Notes: generated from the letters alone by a model not told the origin. A stretch of 64,000 nt of DNA from Verrucomicrobia bacterium UBA1200 (GCA_002309765.1 DBXY01000058.1:10641-74640), one strand, 5' to 3'. Shown: positions 25,522 through 35,960, counted from the stretch's first letter. Made by a program: numbers and translations.

Positions 25522-26102
25522 TGTTTCACCCCCCGGAGAAACGCATTTGCCGCCAGCAGTGCCAACCCTACCGCCAACCCGGCCATAATCACCAGCGTCA
25601 TATCGATTTCAAATATCACGCAGGCGATAAAACTGGCCGCGCCCAATAACCACGCCAAAGGACTCTTTAACACGCTTTTAGACAGTTTGACGGCAGAGAG
25701 CAGAATCAGCGCCGACACCCCCGCGCGAACACCAAGGAAAATATGGTCGAGAGTCGGCGAATCAGCCAACAATGAACGTCCAGTAGCCAGAAACACAATG
25801 GCAACAAACGGCACCACTACCGATGCGAACGCCGACACAACCGCTCCGGAAAAACCGCAAATCCGATACCCCAGCAACACCGCCATGTTAACCGCGATCA
25901 TTCCAGGCAGCGATTGTACCACCGCCACCACATCAACCATTTCATCGTCGGTCAGCCAACCGCGCTTCTCGACGAATTCCCTTTGCATAACCGGTAACAT
26001 CGCCATTCCCCCGCCCAGAGTGACCGAAGAAATGTAAAAAAAGATCCAAGCTAACGTTAACAGCCGATGTTCCGGTTTTGTGCGCGTTTTATCTTTAAAC
26101 AC
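25518..26102 (-). CDS. Chromate transporter family protein, N-terminal-type half
   Basis: 194 residues starting at GTG 26102. One CHR domain: WIFFYISSVTLGGGMAMLPVMQREFV and VVAVVQSLPGMIAVNMAVLLGY, where SLPG replaces the TPGP of the partner. Paired with the next gene (4-base overlap), together equal to one full-length ChrA. Lies 13 bases after a hairpin that follows the giant GDPD gene, so it may be partly co-transcribed with that gene. Confidence 0.88.
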   Translation of the reverse strand: MFKDKTRTKPEHRLLTLAWIFFYISSVTLGGGMAMLPVMQREFVEKRGWLTDDEMVDVVAVVQSLPGMIAVNMAVLLGYRICGFSGAVVSAFASVVVPFVAIVFLATGRSLLADSPTLDHIFLGVRAGVSALILLSAVKLSKSVLKSPLAWLLGAASFIACVIFEIDMTLVIMAGLAVGLALLAANAFLRGVKQ

Positions 26103-26115
26103 ACCGACAACCTTC

Positions 26116-26144
26116 GGGAGAATCCGGGCATTCCGGATTCTCCC
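26116..26144 (-). terminator. Hairpin after the giant GDPD gene
   Basis: GGGAGAATCCGG pairs perfectly with CCGGATTCTCCC over a 5-base loop, 12 bases past the stop codon. No T run follows, so it may be a partial terminator or an mRNA 3' stabiliser ahead of the chr genes. Confidence 0.55.
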
Positions 26145-26156
26145 AACATTTTGGAA

Positions 26157-29100
26157 TTAATGAAGCATGAACAGTGTTCCCTGCGGATGCGGGTTGATGA
26201 GGACAATTTTGTTCCCCGCCAGCGCCGCGCTCCACCCTGGCAGCTCCTCACCATCCTTGCCGGTGGCGGTAACCTTGATCGCTTCCACCTCCGGCGCGGT
26301 CAAATCACCGGCGGAACAAAGCGTGTAACGCGCCATTGCCGCATCACCGCCCGGGAACTCAACCTCGACATTGGCAAGTTGCTTTACGAAGTCAGTATTG
26401 GTAACGCCGGCATAGTCCGCGACATCCAATCTTCCGCCGCTACCCTGGACGCGCCAGCAACTGTTGGTGCCGACAAAGGCAAACCGTCCGACAAGCGCTC
26501 CCGTGCCGGTCAAAGTGCCAAGAATCGGGCAGGCCCCCAAAGCGTTGTTGGTCAGCTTCGATCCTTCAGCGAGCGTAACGACACCGTCCAAACCGGCAAG
26601 ATGGTCTTTCTGGGTGTCAACCGACGAAAATGCGATCCTGAAGTTGTCGCTGTTGAAGGCCAGGGTCTTTTCCGCGCTTGCGGCTTTGACCTTTAGCGCA
26701 CAGACCACATTATTGTCATCCTTCAGCTTGCCGCCCCAACTGCCGGAGCCATCGCTAACCGATATCACGAAACGGTGCCATCCGGCGTCAAGCGTGGCAC
26801 TTCCGGACTTCGAAGCATTGTAGGCCGTAGTCGCCAACACGACAACCCCGTCAATCTCCAAACAGATGCGGTCGTCATACTGTCCCGTGAAGTTCCATAC
26901 ACCGGCATTCTCCTCAGGCACCTTAAACCAACCGTCGAAACGAACGTTATTACTCTTGAACAAATCAAACGTGTTGAATAAGTGAACTGCGTCAAGCGTG
27001 TTGGTCTCATTGTCATACGACACATACGTCTCGGTTGGCAAAGCGTAAGTATCGATAGAGGATTCACCTTTCAACCTCATCCGGACTCCGGTTCGGCTCG
27101 TGTTATTCGGAGAAATGCGCATAGCCAGCGAATCGGTATCGAAACGAGTATAGACCGATGCCATCTCGTTGTCCTGCGACCAACTGTCGGTCGAGTATCC
27201 CAGCGCCATCTTTCCGCTCCAGCCGTTTCCGGCGTCGGGATGCGCTCCCTGCCCGCCTCCGTCATCCCAAGTCACCACCCGGAAATCGTGCCAACCAGCG
27301 GTGAGTTGCACATCGGCAGTAGCGATTTCCTTGAAGGCGGTAGTCTTAATCAAGTTGACTCCGTCAATGTCAAACACCAACTGGTTGTCGTAAGTACCGC
27401 CAAAGTACCACTTGCCGGCTTTGTTTTCCGGAACGTAGAACTGGCCGCGGTAGCAGAAATAAACTTTGCCTATCGTCCCGGCGGACTGGTAAGTGTGCAA
27501 CTGCTTAAACGAGTTGGCCACCAACGGATAAGAGTTCGAACAGGCCAATGCGTCTTCCAACGTAGCGAAGGTTTTGGAGGTAAACAGCGCATATTCCACC
27601 AGATTGGTGGTTCCGATATCGATCTGGGCCTTGACATCCTCGCCAAGCTCCAAACCTCCGGCGAATCCGGCCGCGCCGGAAAGATCAACATTTGCCGCGG
27701 AATTTTCCACCGCCCACTTTCCGGTAGGTATGCCCTGCAACTTGGAGTCGGTGCTGAACGAACCGATGCCGGCGATGGTGACATCTGCCGCGCCCAGCAA
27801 AGCGTTTTGCCAATTAATCGAATGCCCATTCAAATCAATTGTGTATTTGCCGCCACCGACCGGTGATTCACCAAACGCCGCGGTCAGCATCCCGTAGGTG
27901 TTGGAGAAGTCCGCAGTTGCCCGCAACACGCCGTTGGAAAGATCAAGATGCGGCATACCCTGTTTGTCGTGGGTGGTCCCGAATCCGTTCGCGCCCAATT
28001 CCAATACACCGCCATACTGCGCGAAACGCTCATCATGGGCAACAGTAGAGAACGTCGTGTTCGCGCTGCCGTTTTCGCCGATATTGCTGCGGGCGTTGAT
28101 GCCCTTCGCCGAAATCAAACCGTCATTCATGGTCAGGTATCCGTACTGCGAGCAATAACCCACATAAATTGAGGTGTTGGGCACCGTGAAGGTGCCGCCG
28201 TCCACCACCACCTCATGGCGGTGGCCGCTCACGCCTTCCCAGAAGCCGATCAGCACACCGGTCCGTGAGGTGCCGGTGTAATTCAATTCGCCGCCGTCAG
28301 CAATTTCAACGCGTGTGGGCAATGGTTTCGGATTTACACTGCCCAAGGTGAAACGGTAGCCGCTGACGGTGATTGACGAGCCGTCGCCGATACGTACGTT
28401 AGCATACATGTTCGAGGTGCCGAGCGCCAGACTGTACATATCCCAAACCCGGTCGGACAGTGTCATCCAGCAGCCGCTCTTCGGCATTTGGATATAAACC
28501 GTCCCGTTTGAGGCGCGCGACTTGTTCACCACTTGGTCGAACAAACCGTTGTCCAGCAGCGTCGGGGCGAGCGGACGGAAGACGACACTCTTCGACGCGA
28601 TGGCCGAGATTTCCCCAAACACCGGCAACGCTCCAGACCCGCTGTTGGCGCCAAACACCAGCGAGGAGGAGGAGTCAACGGTGATATGGCTATCAGGCGC
28701 GTTGACCGCCGGGGTGAACCAGATTGTGCCGGCGGTGTTCTTGTATGTGCCGCCGATGACGGGGGCGCAATTGAAGTAGAGGTTGCCCGTACCGGTGTAA
28801 GAGATCAAGTTATGGTTGGTGACCGCCCCGTCGAAATAGACCGAGTTGTTGGCGCTGAACGCCGCCGTCGCGTCATCGCCGACGGTAAACGCCGACTGGA
28901 TGTACGAGGTCCCGGAGCCCAGCGAGAACGCGCCGGTGGCATTCTCATCCACCGTTACCGAAATGCCCGCCGGAAGCGTGGTGCCGTAGAGGACCACATT
29001 TCCGCCGTTTTTCACATGCACGCCCTCCTCAATGACGCCGGCCTGGGTGCCCTCGAACTGGATCTTCCCGGTAATATCCTCGCGCTTGAGATCAAAATTA

Positions 29101-32100
29101 ACCGACACCTGGGTGAATCCCAACCCGTCAGCTTGATTCGCTATGTTCAAAGCATAAGGCCCTTCGATCACATTGTCGTTCAACGCGGAACCGGTAACCG
29201 TCCGCAACGACATGTGCCCGCCGCCAACCTTGGCGTCGCCGGTAAGGACCAGATGGCTGAAATAGCCGGTCCATGTGGCGTTGTTGTTGGAGTTGTAGAG
29301 CGCTCCGTTGCCATCGGCGCCCTGCCCCTCGAAATAGATCACCTTGCCGTGGGTGACCTCATCGGACGCCAATGCGATACCGCTGGTGGCCGGGGCGTGG
29401 TTGATGTCCAGACCTGCTCCGTCGGCGATATGAATCTCCCCGCCCTCATCATTTGCGGAAAGAACCGTTCCGGTGCGGCCATTCAGTTTCACAGTTCCGG
29501 AATTAATATCCAATCTAGACAGGTAAGCGATGGCGTTGTCGTTAATCAACAAAGTGCCGCCACCGTCTTTCACGAGAGTTTTTAAAGCCGGGGTAATGGT
29601 ATTGGTGATAATCAAATCGCCAACGGAGTAAACCGAGAACCCTAGCCCGTCCACTCCCAGCGTCACCGGCATTTTTAAATCCTGCGCGTAGTTGGAAAGG
29701 TTGGTGATGGAGGTATAAATCGTAAGTGAATCATTTCCGGTGTGCACAAACGCGCCGGCATCTTCGCCGATCAAAATTTCACTCAATGCCAGCCCCGGAA
29801 TGTCAAACAGTGTGGTTCCGGAGGAAGTATTGAAGATCGCGCTGCCGCCGCTGACGGGCGGCTCGCCGTTCCGCCAGTTGCCGCCAGTCGACCACTTGCC
29901 GCCGTCGTTTGCCAATCCGCTCCACTCGTTGGAGGTGGCGGCGCTCTTGGTCATTATCAACGCACCGTTCCTAACCGAAAGCGATCCCGCCACGCCGCGT
30001 AACTCAAATTTAGAGGCATCGGTCACGCCACGAGAAATCAAGGTGTAGGATGTGTCGTCGTCCAAAGTCGCCATGCCGGACAGCGAAACGTCGATATACA
30101 CCGGATGTTCCGCCGAGGCCGAAGTAACGTCTATGGTCGTGAAAGCAAGCACATCGCAACCATCAGGGTTGACATCAAACTCCAAAACCGCACCGGGTGC
30201 CAATGTGATGGACGGGAAGGTCAACGTGTTAATAGCGGCATTCGCCACCGAGAACGATGCGCCGGAAGCCACGGTAATCTCTCCGGCAGACAGCGAGTTT
30301 ACCGTAACCAAAGTGCCGGAATCAACCGCCAAAGTACCAGTGAACAGCTGGTCGGCATTGAAGGTAAGCGTGCCGTTCCCACGTTTGCTGAAACTGAAAT
30401 CATATCCGCCCTCGTCATCGGCAACCGTAGCCATCCACCTCACATTGTGGCCGTCGGTGTCAGCTAACACCGTGCCGCCTTTAGTGACGGTAAGGAAGTT
30501 CGCGGAGTAAAGCCATCCGTCGACGTTGCCGTATGGCGACAACGTGCCGCCGTCAATCAGGAACACCGCCTTGGAGTTGGAACGCATGATGGTGTCGGTG
30601 ATCAGCCGGCCACCCTTTAACACAAATTTCGCCGCATCGGGATTAGCGCCGTTGAAGGAGAAGTTGCCGGCGCAAGTAAGCTCGCCGCCCGACATCTCGC
30701 CGTCAAACGTGCTGTAGTTTCCTGCGCCCAACTGGAAGCTGTTAACCGACAGCGAACCGGAAACCAACCTGAACACTTGTTTGGTGAATGCATTTAGATT
30801 GGAGTTGTAGTCATTGGTAAACTTGACGTCACAACCATCGATCAACACATCGGAACGCGACAAATCGAAATTACAATTCTGGAACGATTTGGTACCGGTC
30901 AACGACCCGCCGAGCAATTCGAAACGGGAATAGGAAAATTCGCTCTCGTCCGAATTGCCGTTGGGATAAACGTAGGACACGTTGTAAGTGCCGTTGTTTA
31001 CCCGCAAGTAGCCACCCACGCCATAACCGCGAACAATGGCCCATCCGGATGCGCCCTGCGACGTGGTGTCGAGACCGAAATCCTCGCTGCTGGCTGAGAA
31101 CTCCACCGGAGTCTTCGTGCCATTGTAGAAACACAGATAGGCGTTGCCGCTGGTCCACTTCGAATATGCGTTGATTTCCACCGAATCCGCCGCGGTGAAG
31201 ATAATCCGCTGGTTAGCCTCAAACCCTGGCACGGCCCCGGACGACCAGTTAGACTTGGTCTGCCAGTAATGGTTGGCCAACGGCTGCCAGAAGATATAAC
31301 TACCGGACAAAGTTGCATTCCGTTTGTAAATCGGATTACCGGTGGGATAAACGCGAAGCTTCAAACCGGTATCGGTAAGCTCCAACACCCCCGCACGGTT
31401 TACGCCAAAGACTACGGACGATGTCAACGAGAACGCGGCACCGTTCGCCATCGTCAACTGTCCAGCCTCGATGAGCGAATATTCGCCGCACAACAGAGAA
31501 TCCGAGCCTTCGATATTCACCGCCACAGAACCTTCCACTGCGAGGGTGCCCCCGATATTGAGCGAGGCAATTCCGTAAACCGGAGTTAAGTTAATTAGCG
31601 AACCCGAACGGATCGACGCATTGCCGTCCACAAAACTGCGGCCGGGAATCTCCGCGCCAAGACCGGTTCCGTCAATCACCGCACTGCCGCCGGACAATGA
31701 CCAACCGGAAGTTTCCTCGCGCCGGAAAGATATATCGTCAAGAATAATCGCCTTATCTCCGCTCGGAACCAGATGTTTGAAACTCAAACCGTAGTTCGCA
31801 GCTTCGGTCAGCACGATGACGGATTCATAGCACTCGAAAAGGGTATTGGTCAGCTCTTCGGTACGGTACTCAAACATCGCCATACCGTTTTTGCCAACAG
31901 TCACATCCATTAGAGATTGGGTATGGCTTGGCCTGGCTGCGATATTATACGAGAAGCGGTAGATGCCGGCCGGCACCGTACCCAGACTCTGCGAAAGTTC
32001 ACACTCAGTGCCCTGAACAAAGTACGAATATGTGCCTCCGTTGGTCTGTCCGTCCGCCAACCAAGGAGTATTGGTTACGGTCAAACCGTATCCGGTATCG

Positions 32101-34448
32101 CTGGTTTTCCACCACGGTAACGTGAAACCAGGATTGTTTGAATACGCCCAATTTGCACCGCCACCAGCGGTACTCGCATTACCCAACGTGGTACCATCTA
32201 AAGCGAAGTTGCCGTTAAATACGTATTCGTCCAAACTTCCATCACGCTCCACGGTCAGCAAAATGCTATTGTCCGTGCAAGTTAAAGTCCGCCTTACCCC
32301 CGTCAGCTCGCCGACATTGGAAAGGGCAACGGTAGCACCAGCCTCAAAGATAACATTTTCTGCGGAAACCAGCGTATAGGTGCCACCGGAGAAACCGGTC
32401 AGGTCAAAGGTTAACGCGCCTTGAACCGTAAAAGAACCGGAAGCGGTAAGCCCCACTTTGTCATCTTCGAAAGCGGATGAGACGATTCTTGATCCATCGG
32501 CGACCAGAACGTCTCCGGAAACTTCAACCGCTTCCGTAGCAAGGTCATAAACGCCATTGATACGGGTAATACCAGTCCACTGCCAAGTCAGACGTATCCG
32601 TGATGGCGAAACGCCCGGAGTGTAGGTATAGCTGGTGTCAGGCACCGCGTCCGCTGCCACCCAACTTTCGGTGGAAGGGTTCCAAGTTTCCAAAACGTAA
32701 CCGCTCGGAGAAAACACATCGCCGTTGTAAACCATATTGGTTGCGGAGAAGGTGTGCGCGGAAGTGAGCAGATAATCTCCGTTACCCTCAACACCTTCAA
32801 AGCGCGGGTCAGAGCTGGCGACCTTAACCATAATCGGATCATCAACCCCGCGGAAACGGATCTCATCGATCATCCGGTTCCATGAAATCTCATCGGTGGT
32901 CAGCGCATGGTCATAGAAACGTATGGACTTGTAGGTTCCTTTCGCGTAACGGGTTGCGAATCCAGAACCGTCGGTGGTGCCACCGCTGCCGGAACCGAAC
33001 ATCCACGGGTAAGAAGTCGCCTTGGATGAACTACGAGAAACAGAATATTCAAGATTGGTGGTCTGGGTGCCATAAACGGTGTTAGCGTTCAAAATGTATG
33101 TAGCATATTGGCCTTCCCAGTTTTGAATATAGAGTCGGGGACTTTCCTGCACCCCATATTCGGTCATTTTCAACTCCAGACGCTGTTTGTTATTGTTGCG
33201 GGTGAACGCGCCGTTGTCTAAACCACTCTTTGCTACGGAGAAATAGTTGGGATAAGTGGTTTGCGTAGCAGTAGCGATGTTGGGAATGTCCATCACATAC
33301 TGCATTGAAAACACTGCCGGAAGATTGCAGTTGCCGCCGGTGATTGCCCGAGTGGCCTGATTGAAATAAAAACCGTCATCATACCATATAATCGCGCCAG
33401 TGAACGAGAGATTGATCCCCGTACCCAACGAGCCAAGGTTGACCCAGCTTTCCGCTGAAGCGTTGTGCGGTTGATTCAAACCTTGGTTGCGGATACCGTC
33501 AAAATTAATCAGCATCCCACTGGCGTAGGAGTCAGCATCAACGCGCATCCACCCGCCGCGAGCGGGGACATTGCTTTCAATGAGCGCAGTATAAACCGCC
33601 ATCCGCGCTGCCTCTTCGGCGTTAAGTTCGTCAATCTTGTCAGTAATGTAATCCTTGAGTACCTTACCTGTGTTGGTGGTGATGCCGTCCACGCCCATCA
33701 TGGTTTGGTTGTAGGCGGTTGTCGTGCTGTCCACGGTCCAAGTTACAAAAGAATACCCGGCCCCGCGGACTGCGGCCACGTAATCGGCGTTAAACCCGCT
33801 GGAAGCGTCGACTCCGGTCGCATGGCACTCCGCCATCGTAGCGATCAAGTTGCTGACGTTGGAGGGGCAGGTGCTGACCAGATACAGCGCCGGATAGGTG
33901 GGAAGCGCCTGACGGATCTTGGAGACCAGATCTGCTCCGAAGGAGATGAAGATTACCCGCTCCGGCGTGGCCGCCGCCTCGCTGACTACCGCCGCCGCAA
34001 CGGCGTTGATGAAGGTGTCGCTGTTGGGGTTGCCCTCCTTCAGTTCAATCACGGCCTTAATCTCGGAATCGCGCAACAACTCCAGATATTGCGCCAAGGT
34101 CGGAACCTTCTCTTCGGAATACTCGCTGCTTGCCCATGAACCGAAAGCGGTGGCGGCAGTGTTGGTAACCGTGGCAACCGGAAGGTCGGTAATGTTGGAA
34201 TTTACGCCGGTGGTGCGCCGCATCGATTTGTCGTGCATGATCACCGGAACCCCGTCGGCGGTGACGTACACATCGCACTCCATCGCATCCACCCCGCGTT
34301 CCAGCGCCAACCGAAACGCCGCCATCGTATTTTCCGGCGCGTCGGAAGATTCGCCGCGATGTGAAATGATCATCGGGACGCTGACCGCGCCAAACGCGGA
34401 CAGACCAACCGTTGTCAATAAGCACAACACCAGTTTTCGCATTTTCAT
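26157..34448 (-). CDS. Giant secreted GDPD / LamG / beta-strand-repeat / PA14 protein
   Basis: 2763 residues; start at ATG 34448 with GAGGAG 7 bases upstream. Signal peptide 1-21; glycerophosphodiester phosphodiesterase domain about 25-275 with catalytic residues visible (IISHRGES H30 R31, MECDVY E57 D59, VIMHDKS H72). A LamG-like domain follows (about 300-560, closing SIRFYDHALTTDEISWNR), then a DUF642/CBM-like domain (about 740-920), a long run of autotransporter-type beta-strand repeats (about 1050-2300), and two PA14-like modules (about 2330-2440, FYVPENKAGKWYFGGTYDN; about 2500-2585, FKVPEENAGVWNFTGQYDD). No beta-barrel is present at the C-terminus, which ends INPHPQGTLFMLH. Likely a surface or secreted hydrolase of glycerophosphodiesters carried on a beta-helical stalk that binds sugar. 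Confidence 0.85.
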   Translation of the reverse strand: MKMRKLVLCLLTTVGLSAFGAVSVPMIISHRGESSDAPENTMAAFRLALERGVDAMECDVYVTADGVPVIMHDKSMRRTTGVNSNITDLPVATVTNTAATAFGSWASSEYSEEKVPTLAQYLELLRDSEIKAVIELKEGNPNSDTFINAVAAAVVSEAAATPERVIFISFGADLVSKIRQALPTYPALYLVSTCPSNVSNLIATMAECHATGVDASSGFNADYVAAVRGAGYSFVTWTVDSTTTAYNQTMMGVDGITTNTGKVLKDYITDKIDELNAEEAARMAVYTALIESNVPARGGWMRVDADSYASGMLINFDGIRNQGLNQPHNASAESWVNLGSLGTGINLSFTGAIIWYDDGFYFNQATRAITGGNCNLPAVFSMQYVMDIPNIATATQTTYPNYFSVAKSGLDNGAFTRNNNKQRLELKMTEYGVQESPRLYIQNWEGQYATYILNANTVYGTQTTNLEYSVSRSSSKATSYPWMFGSGSGGTTDGSGFATRYAKGTYKSIRFYDHALTTDEISWNRMIDEIRFRGVDDPIMVKVASSDPRFEGVEGNGDYLLTSAHTFSATNMVYNGDVFSPSGYVLETWNPSTESWVAADAVPDTSYTYTPGVSPSRIRLTWQWTGITRINGVYDLATEAVEVSGDVLVADGSRIVSSAFEDDKVGLTASGSFTVQGALTFDLTGFSGGTYTLVSAENVIFEAGATVALSNVGELTGVRRTLTCTDNSILLTVERDGSLDEYVFNGNFALDGTTLGNASTAGGGANWAYSNNPGFTLPWWKTSDTGYGLTVTNTPWLADGQTNGGTYSYFVQGTECELSQSLGTVPAGIYRFSYNIAARPSHTQSLMDVTVGKNGMAMFEYRTEELTNTLFECYESVIVLTEAANYGLSFKHLVPSGDKAIILDDISFRREETSGWSLSGGSAVIDGTGLGAEIPGRSFVDGNASIRSGSLINLTPVYGIASLNIGGTLAVEGSVAVNIEGSDSLLCGEYSLIEAGQLTMANGAAFSLTSSVVFGVNRAGVLELTDTGLKLRVYPTGNPIYKRNATLSGSYIFWQPLANHYWQTKSNWSSGAVPGFEANQRIIFTAADSVEINAYSKWTSGNAYLCFYNGTKTPVEFSASSEDFGLDTTSQGASGWAIVRGYGVGGYLRVNNGTYNVSYVYPNGNSDESEFSYSRFELLGGSLTGTKSFQNCNFDLSRSDVLIDGCDVKFTNDYNSNLNAFTKQVFRLVSGSLSVNSFQLGAGNYSTFDGEMSGGELTCAGNFSFNGANPDAAKFVLKGGRLITDTIMRSNSKAVFLIDGGTLSPYGNVDGWLYSANFLTVTKGGTVLADTDGHNVRWMATVADDEGGYDFSFSKRGNGTLTFNADQLFTGTLAVDSGTLVTVNSLSAGEITVASGASFSVANAAINTLTFPSITLAPGAVLEFDVNPDGCDVLAFTTIDVTSASAEHPVYIDVSLSGMATLDDDTSYTLISRGVTDASKFELRGVAGSLSVRNGALIMTKSAATSNEWSGLANDGGKWSTGGNWRNGEPPVSGGSAIFNTSSGTTLFDIPGLALSEILIGEDAGAFVHTGNDSLTIYTSITNLSNYAQDLKMPVTLGVDGLGFSVYSVGDLIITNTITPALKTLVKDGGGTLLINDNAIAYLSRLDINSGTVKLNGRTGTVLSANDEGGEIHIADGAGLDINHAPATSGIALASDEVTHGKVIYFEGQGADGNGALYNSNNNATWTGYFSHLVLTGDAKVGGGHMSLRTVTGSALNDNVIEGPYALNIANQADGLGFTQVSVNFDLKREDITGKIQFEGTQAGVIEEGVHVKNGGNVVLYGTTLPAGISVTVDENATGAFSLGSGTSYIQSAFTVGDDATAAFSANNSVYFDGAVTNHNLISYTGTGNLYFNCAPVIGGTYKNTAGTIWFTPAVNAPDSHITVDSSSSLVFGANSGSGALPVFGEISAIASKSVVFRPLAPTLLDNGLFDQVVNKSRASNGTVYIQMPKSGCWMTLSDRVWDMYSLALGTSNMYANVRIGDGSSITVSGYRFTLGSVNPKPLPTRVEIADGGELNYTGTSRTGVLIGFWEGVSGHRHEVVVDGGTFTVPNTSIYVGYCSQYGYLTMNDGLISAKGINARSNIGENGSANTTFSTVAHDERFAQYGGVLELGANGFGTTHDKQGMPHLDLSNGVLRATADFSNTYGMLTAAFGESPVGGGKYTIDLNGHSINWQNALLGAADVTIAGIGSFSTDSKLQGIPTGKWAVENSAANVDLSGAAGFAGGLELGEDVKAQIDIGTTNLVEYALFTSKTFATLEDALACSNSYPLVANSFKQLHTYQSAGTIGKVYFCYRGQFYVPENKAGKWYFGGTYDNQLVFDIDGVNLIKTTAFKEIATADVQLTAGWHDFRVVTWDDGGGQGAHPDAGNGWSGKMALGYSTDSWSQDNEMASVYTRFDTDSLAMRISPNNTSRTGVRMRLKGESSIDTYALPTETYVSYDNETNTLDAVHLFNTFDLFKSNNVRFDGWFKVPEENAGVWNFTGQYDDRICLEIDGVVVLATTAYNASKSGSATLDAGWHRFVISVSDGSGSWGGKLKDDNNVVCALKVKAASAEKTLAFNSDNFRIAFSSVDTQKDHLAGLDGVVTLAEGSKLTNNALGACPILGTLTGTGALVGRFAFVGTNSCWRVQGSGGRLDVADYAGVTNTDFVKQLANVEVEFPGGDAAMARYTLCSAGDLTAPEVEAIKVTATGKDGEELPGWSAALAGNKIVLINPHPQGTLFMLH

Positions 34449-34499
34449 AACCTACTCCTCAAAGAATTGGAATTAAAAGCTTCCGAAAAATCGGAACAT

Positions 34500-34528
34500 A
34501 TTTTACGACAAAAAAATTGTCTAATCAA
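34500..34528 (-). promoter_or_regulatory. Predicted sigma70 promoter of the giant GDPD gene
   Basis: On the minus strand: TTGATT, 17-base spacer, TAAAAT, about 50 bases before the ATG. The spacer holds the inverted repeat GACAA-N5-TTGTC (34507-34521), a good place for a repressor. Confidence 0.55.
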
Positions 34529-34628
34529 GGCGAAAATGGCAATTTTAACACCGCCAGCGCGATATCCGCATTTGCCAAGGCTACCGCCGCCGCGCTTCGC
34601 GCTTTGGTGGTCAAGACGACGGACAAGC

Positions 34629-34653
34629 CTAACTACCTAACCACCGCACCACC
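34629..34653. repeat. CTAACTAC-type repeat, copy 1
   Basis: CTAACTACCTAACCACC followed by GCACCACC. It lies in the 370-base gap 34449-34819, which otherwise holds only the GDPD promoter and another repeat and no gene. Copy 2 (34791-34830) shares this 25-base unit with two changes. Confidence 0.65.
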
Positions 34654-34680
34654 TTGATTATAACTTACCGTTCAGCCACA

Positions 34681-34710
34681 AGACTTCGGACTTCAGACAT
34701 CAGACTTCCA
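34681..34710. repeat. AGACTTC-type short repeat
   Basis: AGACTTCGG, ACTTC, AGACATC, AGACTTCC in a row: loose copies of a 7-base unit in the same non-coding gap. Confidence 0.45.
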
Positions 34711-34790
34711 AACTCCGCTTCTCAACCCTCAACAGCCCCCGCTGCCCCACGTTATCTTATTTACATTCCCGTGCGAAGCGCGAGCGGCGT

Positions 34791-34830
34791 GCTAACCACC
34801 TAACTACCGCACCACCTAACTACCTAACCG
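34791..34830. repeat. CTAACTAC-type repeat, copy 2, overlapping a gene end
   Basis: GCTAACCACCTAACTACC, GCACCACC and CTAACTACCTAACCG in a row. On the minus strand it supplies the last two codons and the TAG stop of the YibE/F-type gene. Confidence 0.65.
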
Positions 34831-35953
34831 TTTTTTTCATGCTGAAGATCCACGCCGCAATCAACGCGGTACTGGGGGCGACAAAAATCAGCGAGAAACT
34901 GCCTATCAGGGTCTTAACGACTTCAGACGCAACCAAGGCGTTGTTCAAAAAATCCAAGGGGTGTGTCCCCTGGGTGCAGAATACCATCAGTAATGTAATG
35001 TAGCCGCCGGAGTACGCCAACAGCAACGTGGTGGTCATAGTGCCGACCACGCTTCGTCCGATACGCAACCCGGAAAGACAGAGTTCACGTCCGGACAGTT
35101 CCGGATTGTGCCGTGCCACCTCGTCAATGCCCGACGCGATATCCATCGCCAGATCCATAACCGCGCCCGAACTGGCCAGCACCATCGCCCCAATGAACAC
35201 ATCCTGCAAGTTAAGCGATTCAAATCCCGAATAAAGCAGCGACTGTACGTAAGGCATGGTGGCGCCGTTGATTTTCATCAGCCGTCCAAACGTATGCGCC
35301 AGACCCAATCCGGCCAAAACCCCCACCGACGCGCCGAGGAAAGCCGACACGCCCTTGCGGGACAGACCCGCTACCAAATACATTATAACAGCAGTGAGCC
35401 AGCATACCGCCGCAAAGACCGTCCAGCTCACCGGCCAGCCGTGCAACGCCAGCGGAATCACGGCCTTCCAGATTACAATGCAGCTGTACAGAAAACTGAA
35501 TAACGCCTTGACCCCCACCCAACCGCCAAAGGCACAGAGTAACACGCAAAAACCGCCAAACAAAATCCAGCCCCAACCCATCCGGTACTGGTCACGGGCG
35601 ATCAGTGTGGCGGAGTCCTGCGCGTCATCGCCGTTTTGCAACACCACCACCGCTGTGTCGCCGGGATGGAAATCCTTGTCCAAATCCATCTGGGCCCGGA
35701 TTTCGTTTACCGCGTGGTAAGTCTTGCCTTTCGCAACCCCTTCAAGGATTTCAACCGTCAAATGCTGGGAACCGTAACGCAGCAAACCCAACATCTGCAC
35801 TGTGGAATTGTCAACTGACAACACCTTGGCCCGAACCGCAACGCCGTGGTCGCTGGCCAGCTGTTTAGGTGACGGTATGAACCACATTGCCGCCGCCGAC
35901 AGCAACATCACCGTCACCGCCAGCAGGTTTGCCTTATAAGTTGACAATCGCAT
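34820..35953 (-). CDS. YibE/F-family membrane protein
   Basis: 377 residues. One N-terminal membrane segment, a small periplasmic beta domain (RAKVLSVDNSTVQMLG to DFHPGDTAVVVLQNGDD), then about seven membrane segments with the family's conserved core: SGFESLNLQDVFIGAMVLASSGAVMDLAMDIASGIDEV and RIGRSVVGTMTTTLLLAYSGG. YibE/F proteins are suspected transporters, substrate unknown. Start 7 bases after the alkaline phosphatase stop, so co-transcribed with it; a role in moving phosphate or a related ion would fit but is unproven. The C-terminal end is set by a short repeat. Confidence 0.85.
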   Translation of the reverse strand: MRLSTYKANLLAVTVMLLSAAAMWFIPSPKQLASDHGVAVRAKVLSVDNSTVQMLGLLRYGSQHLTVEILEGVAKGKTYHAVNEIRAQMDLDKDFHPGDTAVVVLQNGDDAQDSATLIARDQYRMGWGWILFGGFCVLLCAFGGWVGVKALFSFLYSCIVIWKAVIPLALHGWPVSWTVFAAVCWLTAVIMYLVAGLSRKGVSAFLGASVGVLAGLGLAHTFGRLMKINGATMPYVQSLLYSGFESLNLQDVFIGAMVLASSGAVMDLAMDIASGIDEVARHNPELSGRELCLSGLRIGRSVVGTMTTTLLLAYSGGYITLLMVFCTQGTHPLDFLNNALVASEVVKTLIGSFSLIFVAPSTALIAAWIFSMKKTVR

Positions 35954-35960
35954 GAAACGA

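Noticed and set aside
34449..34819. A possible small gene or tRNA in the 370-base gap
   Set aside because: No cloverleaf, no frame with a ribosome site; only a promoter and short repeats are seen.
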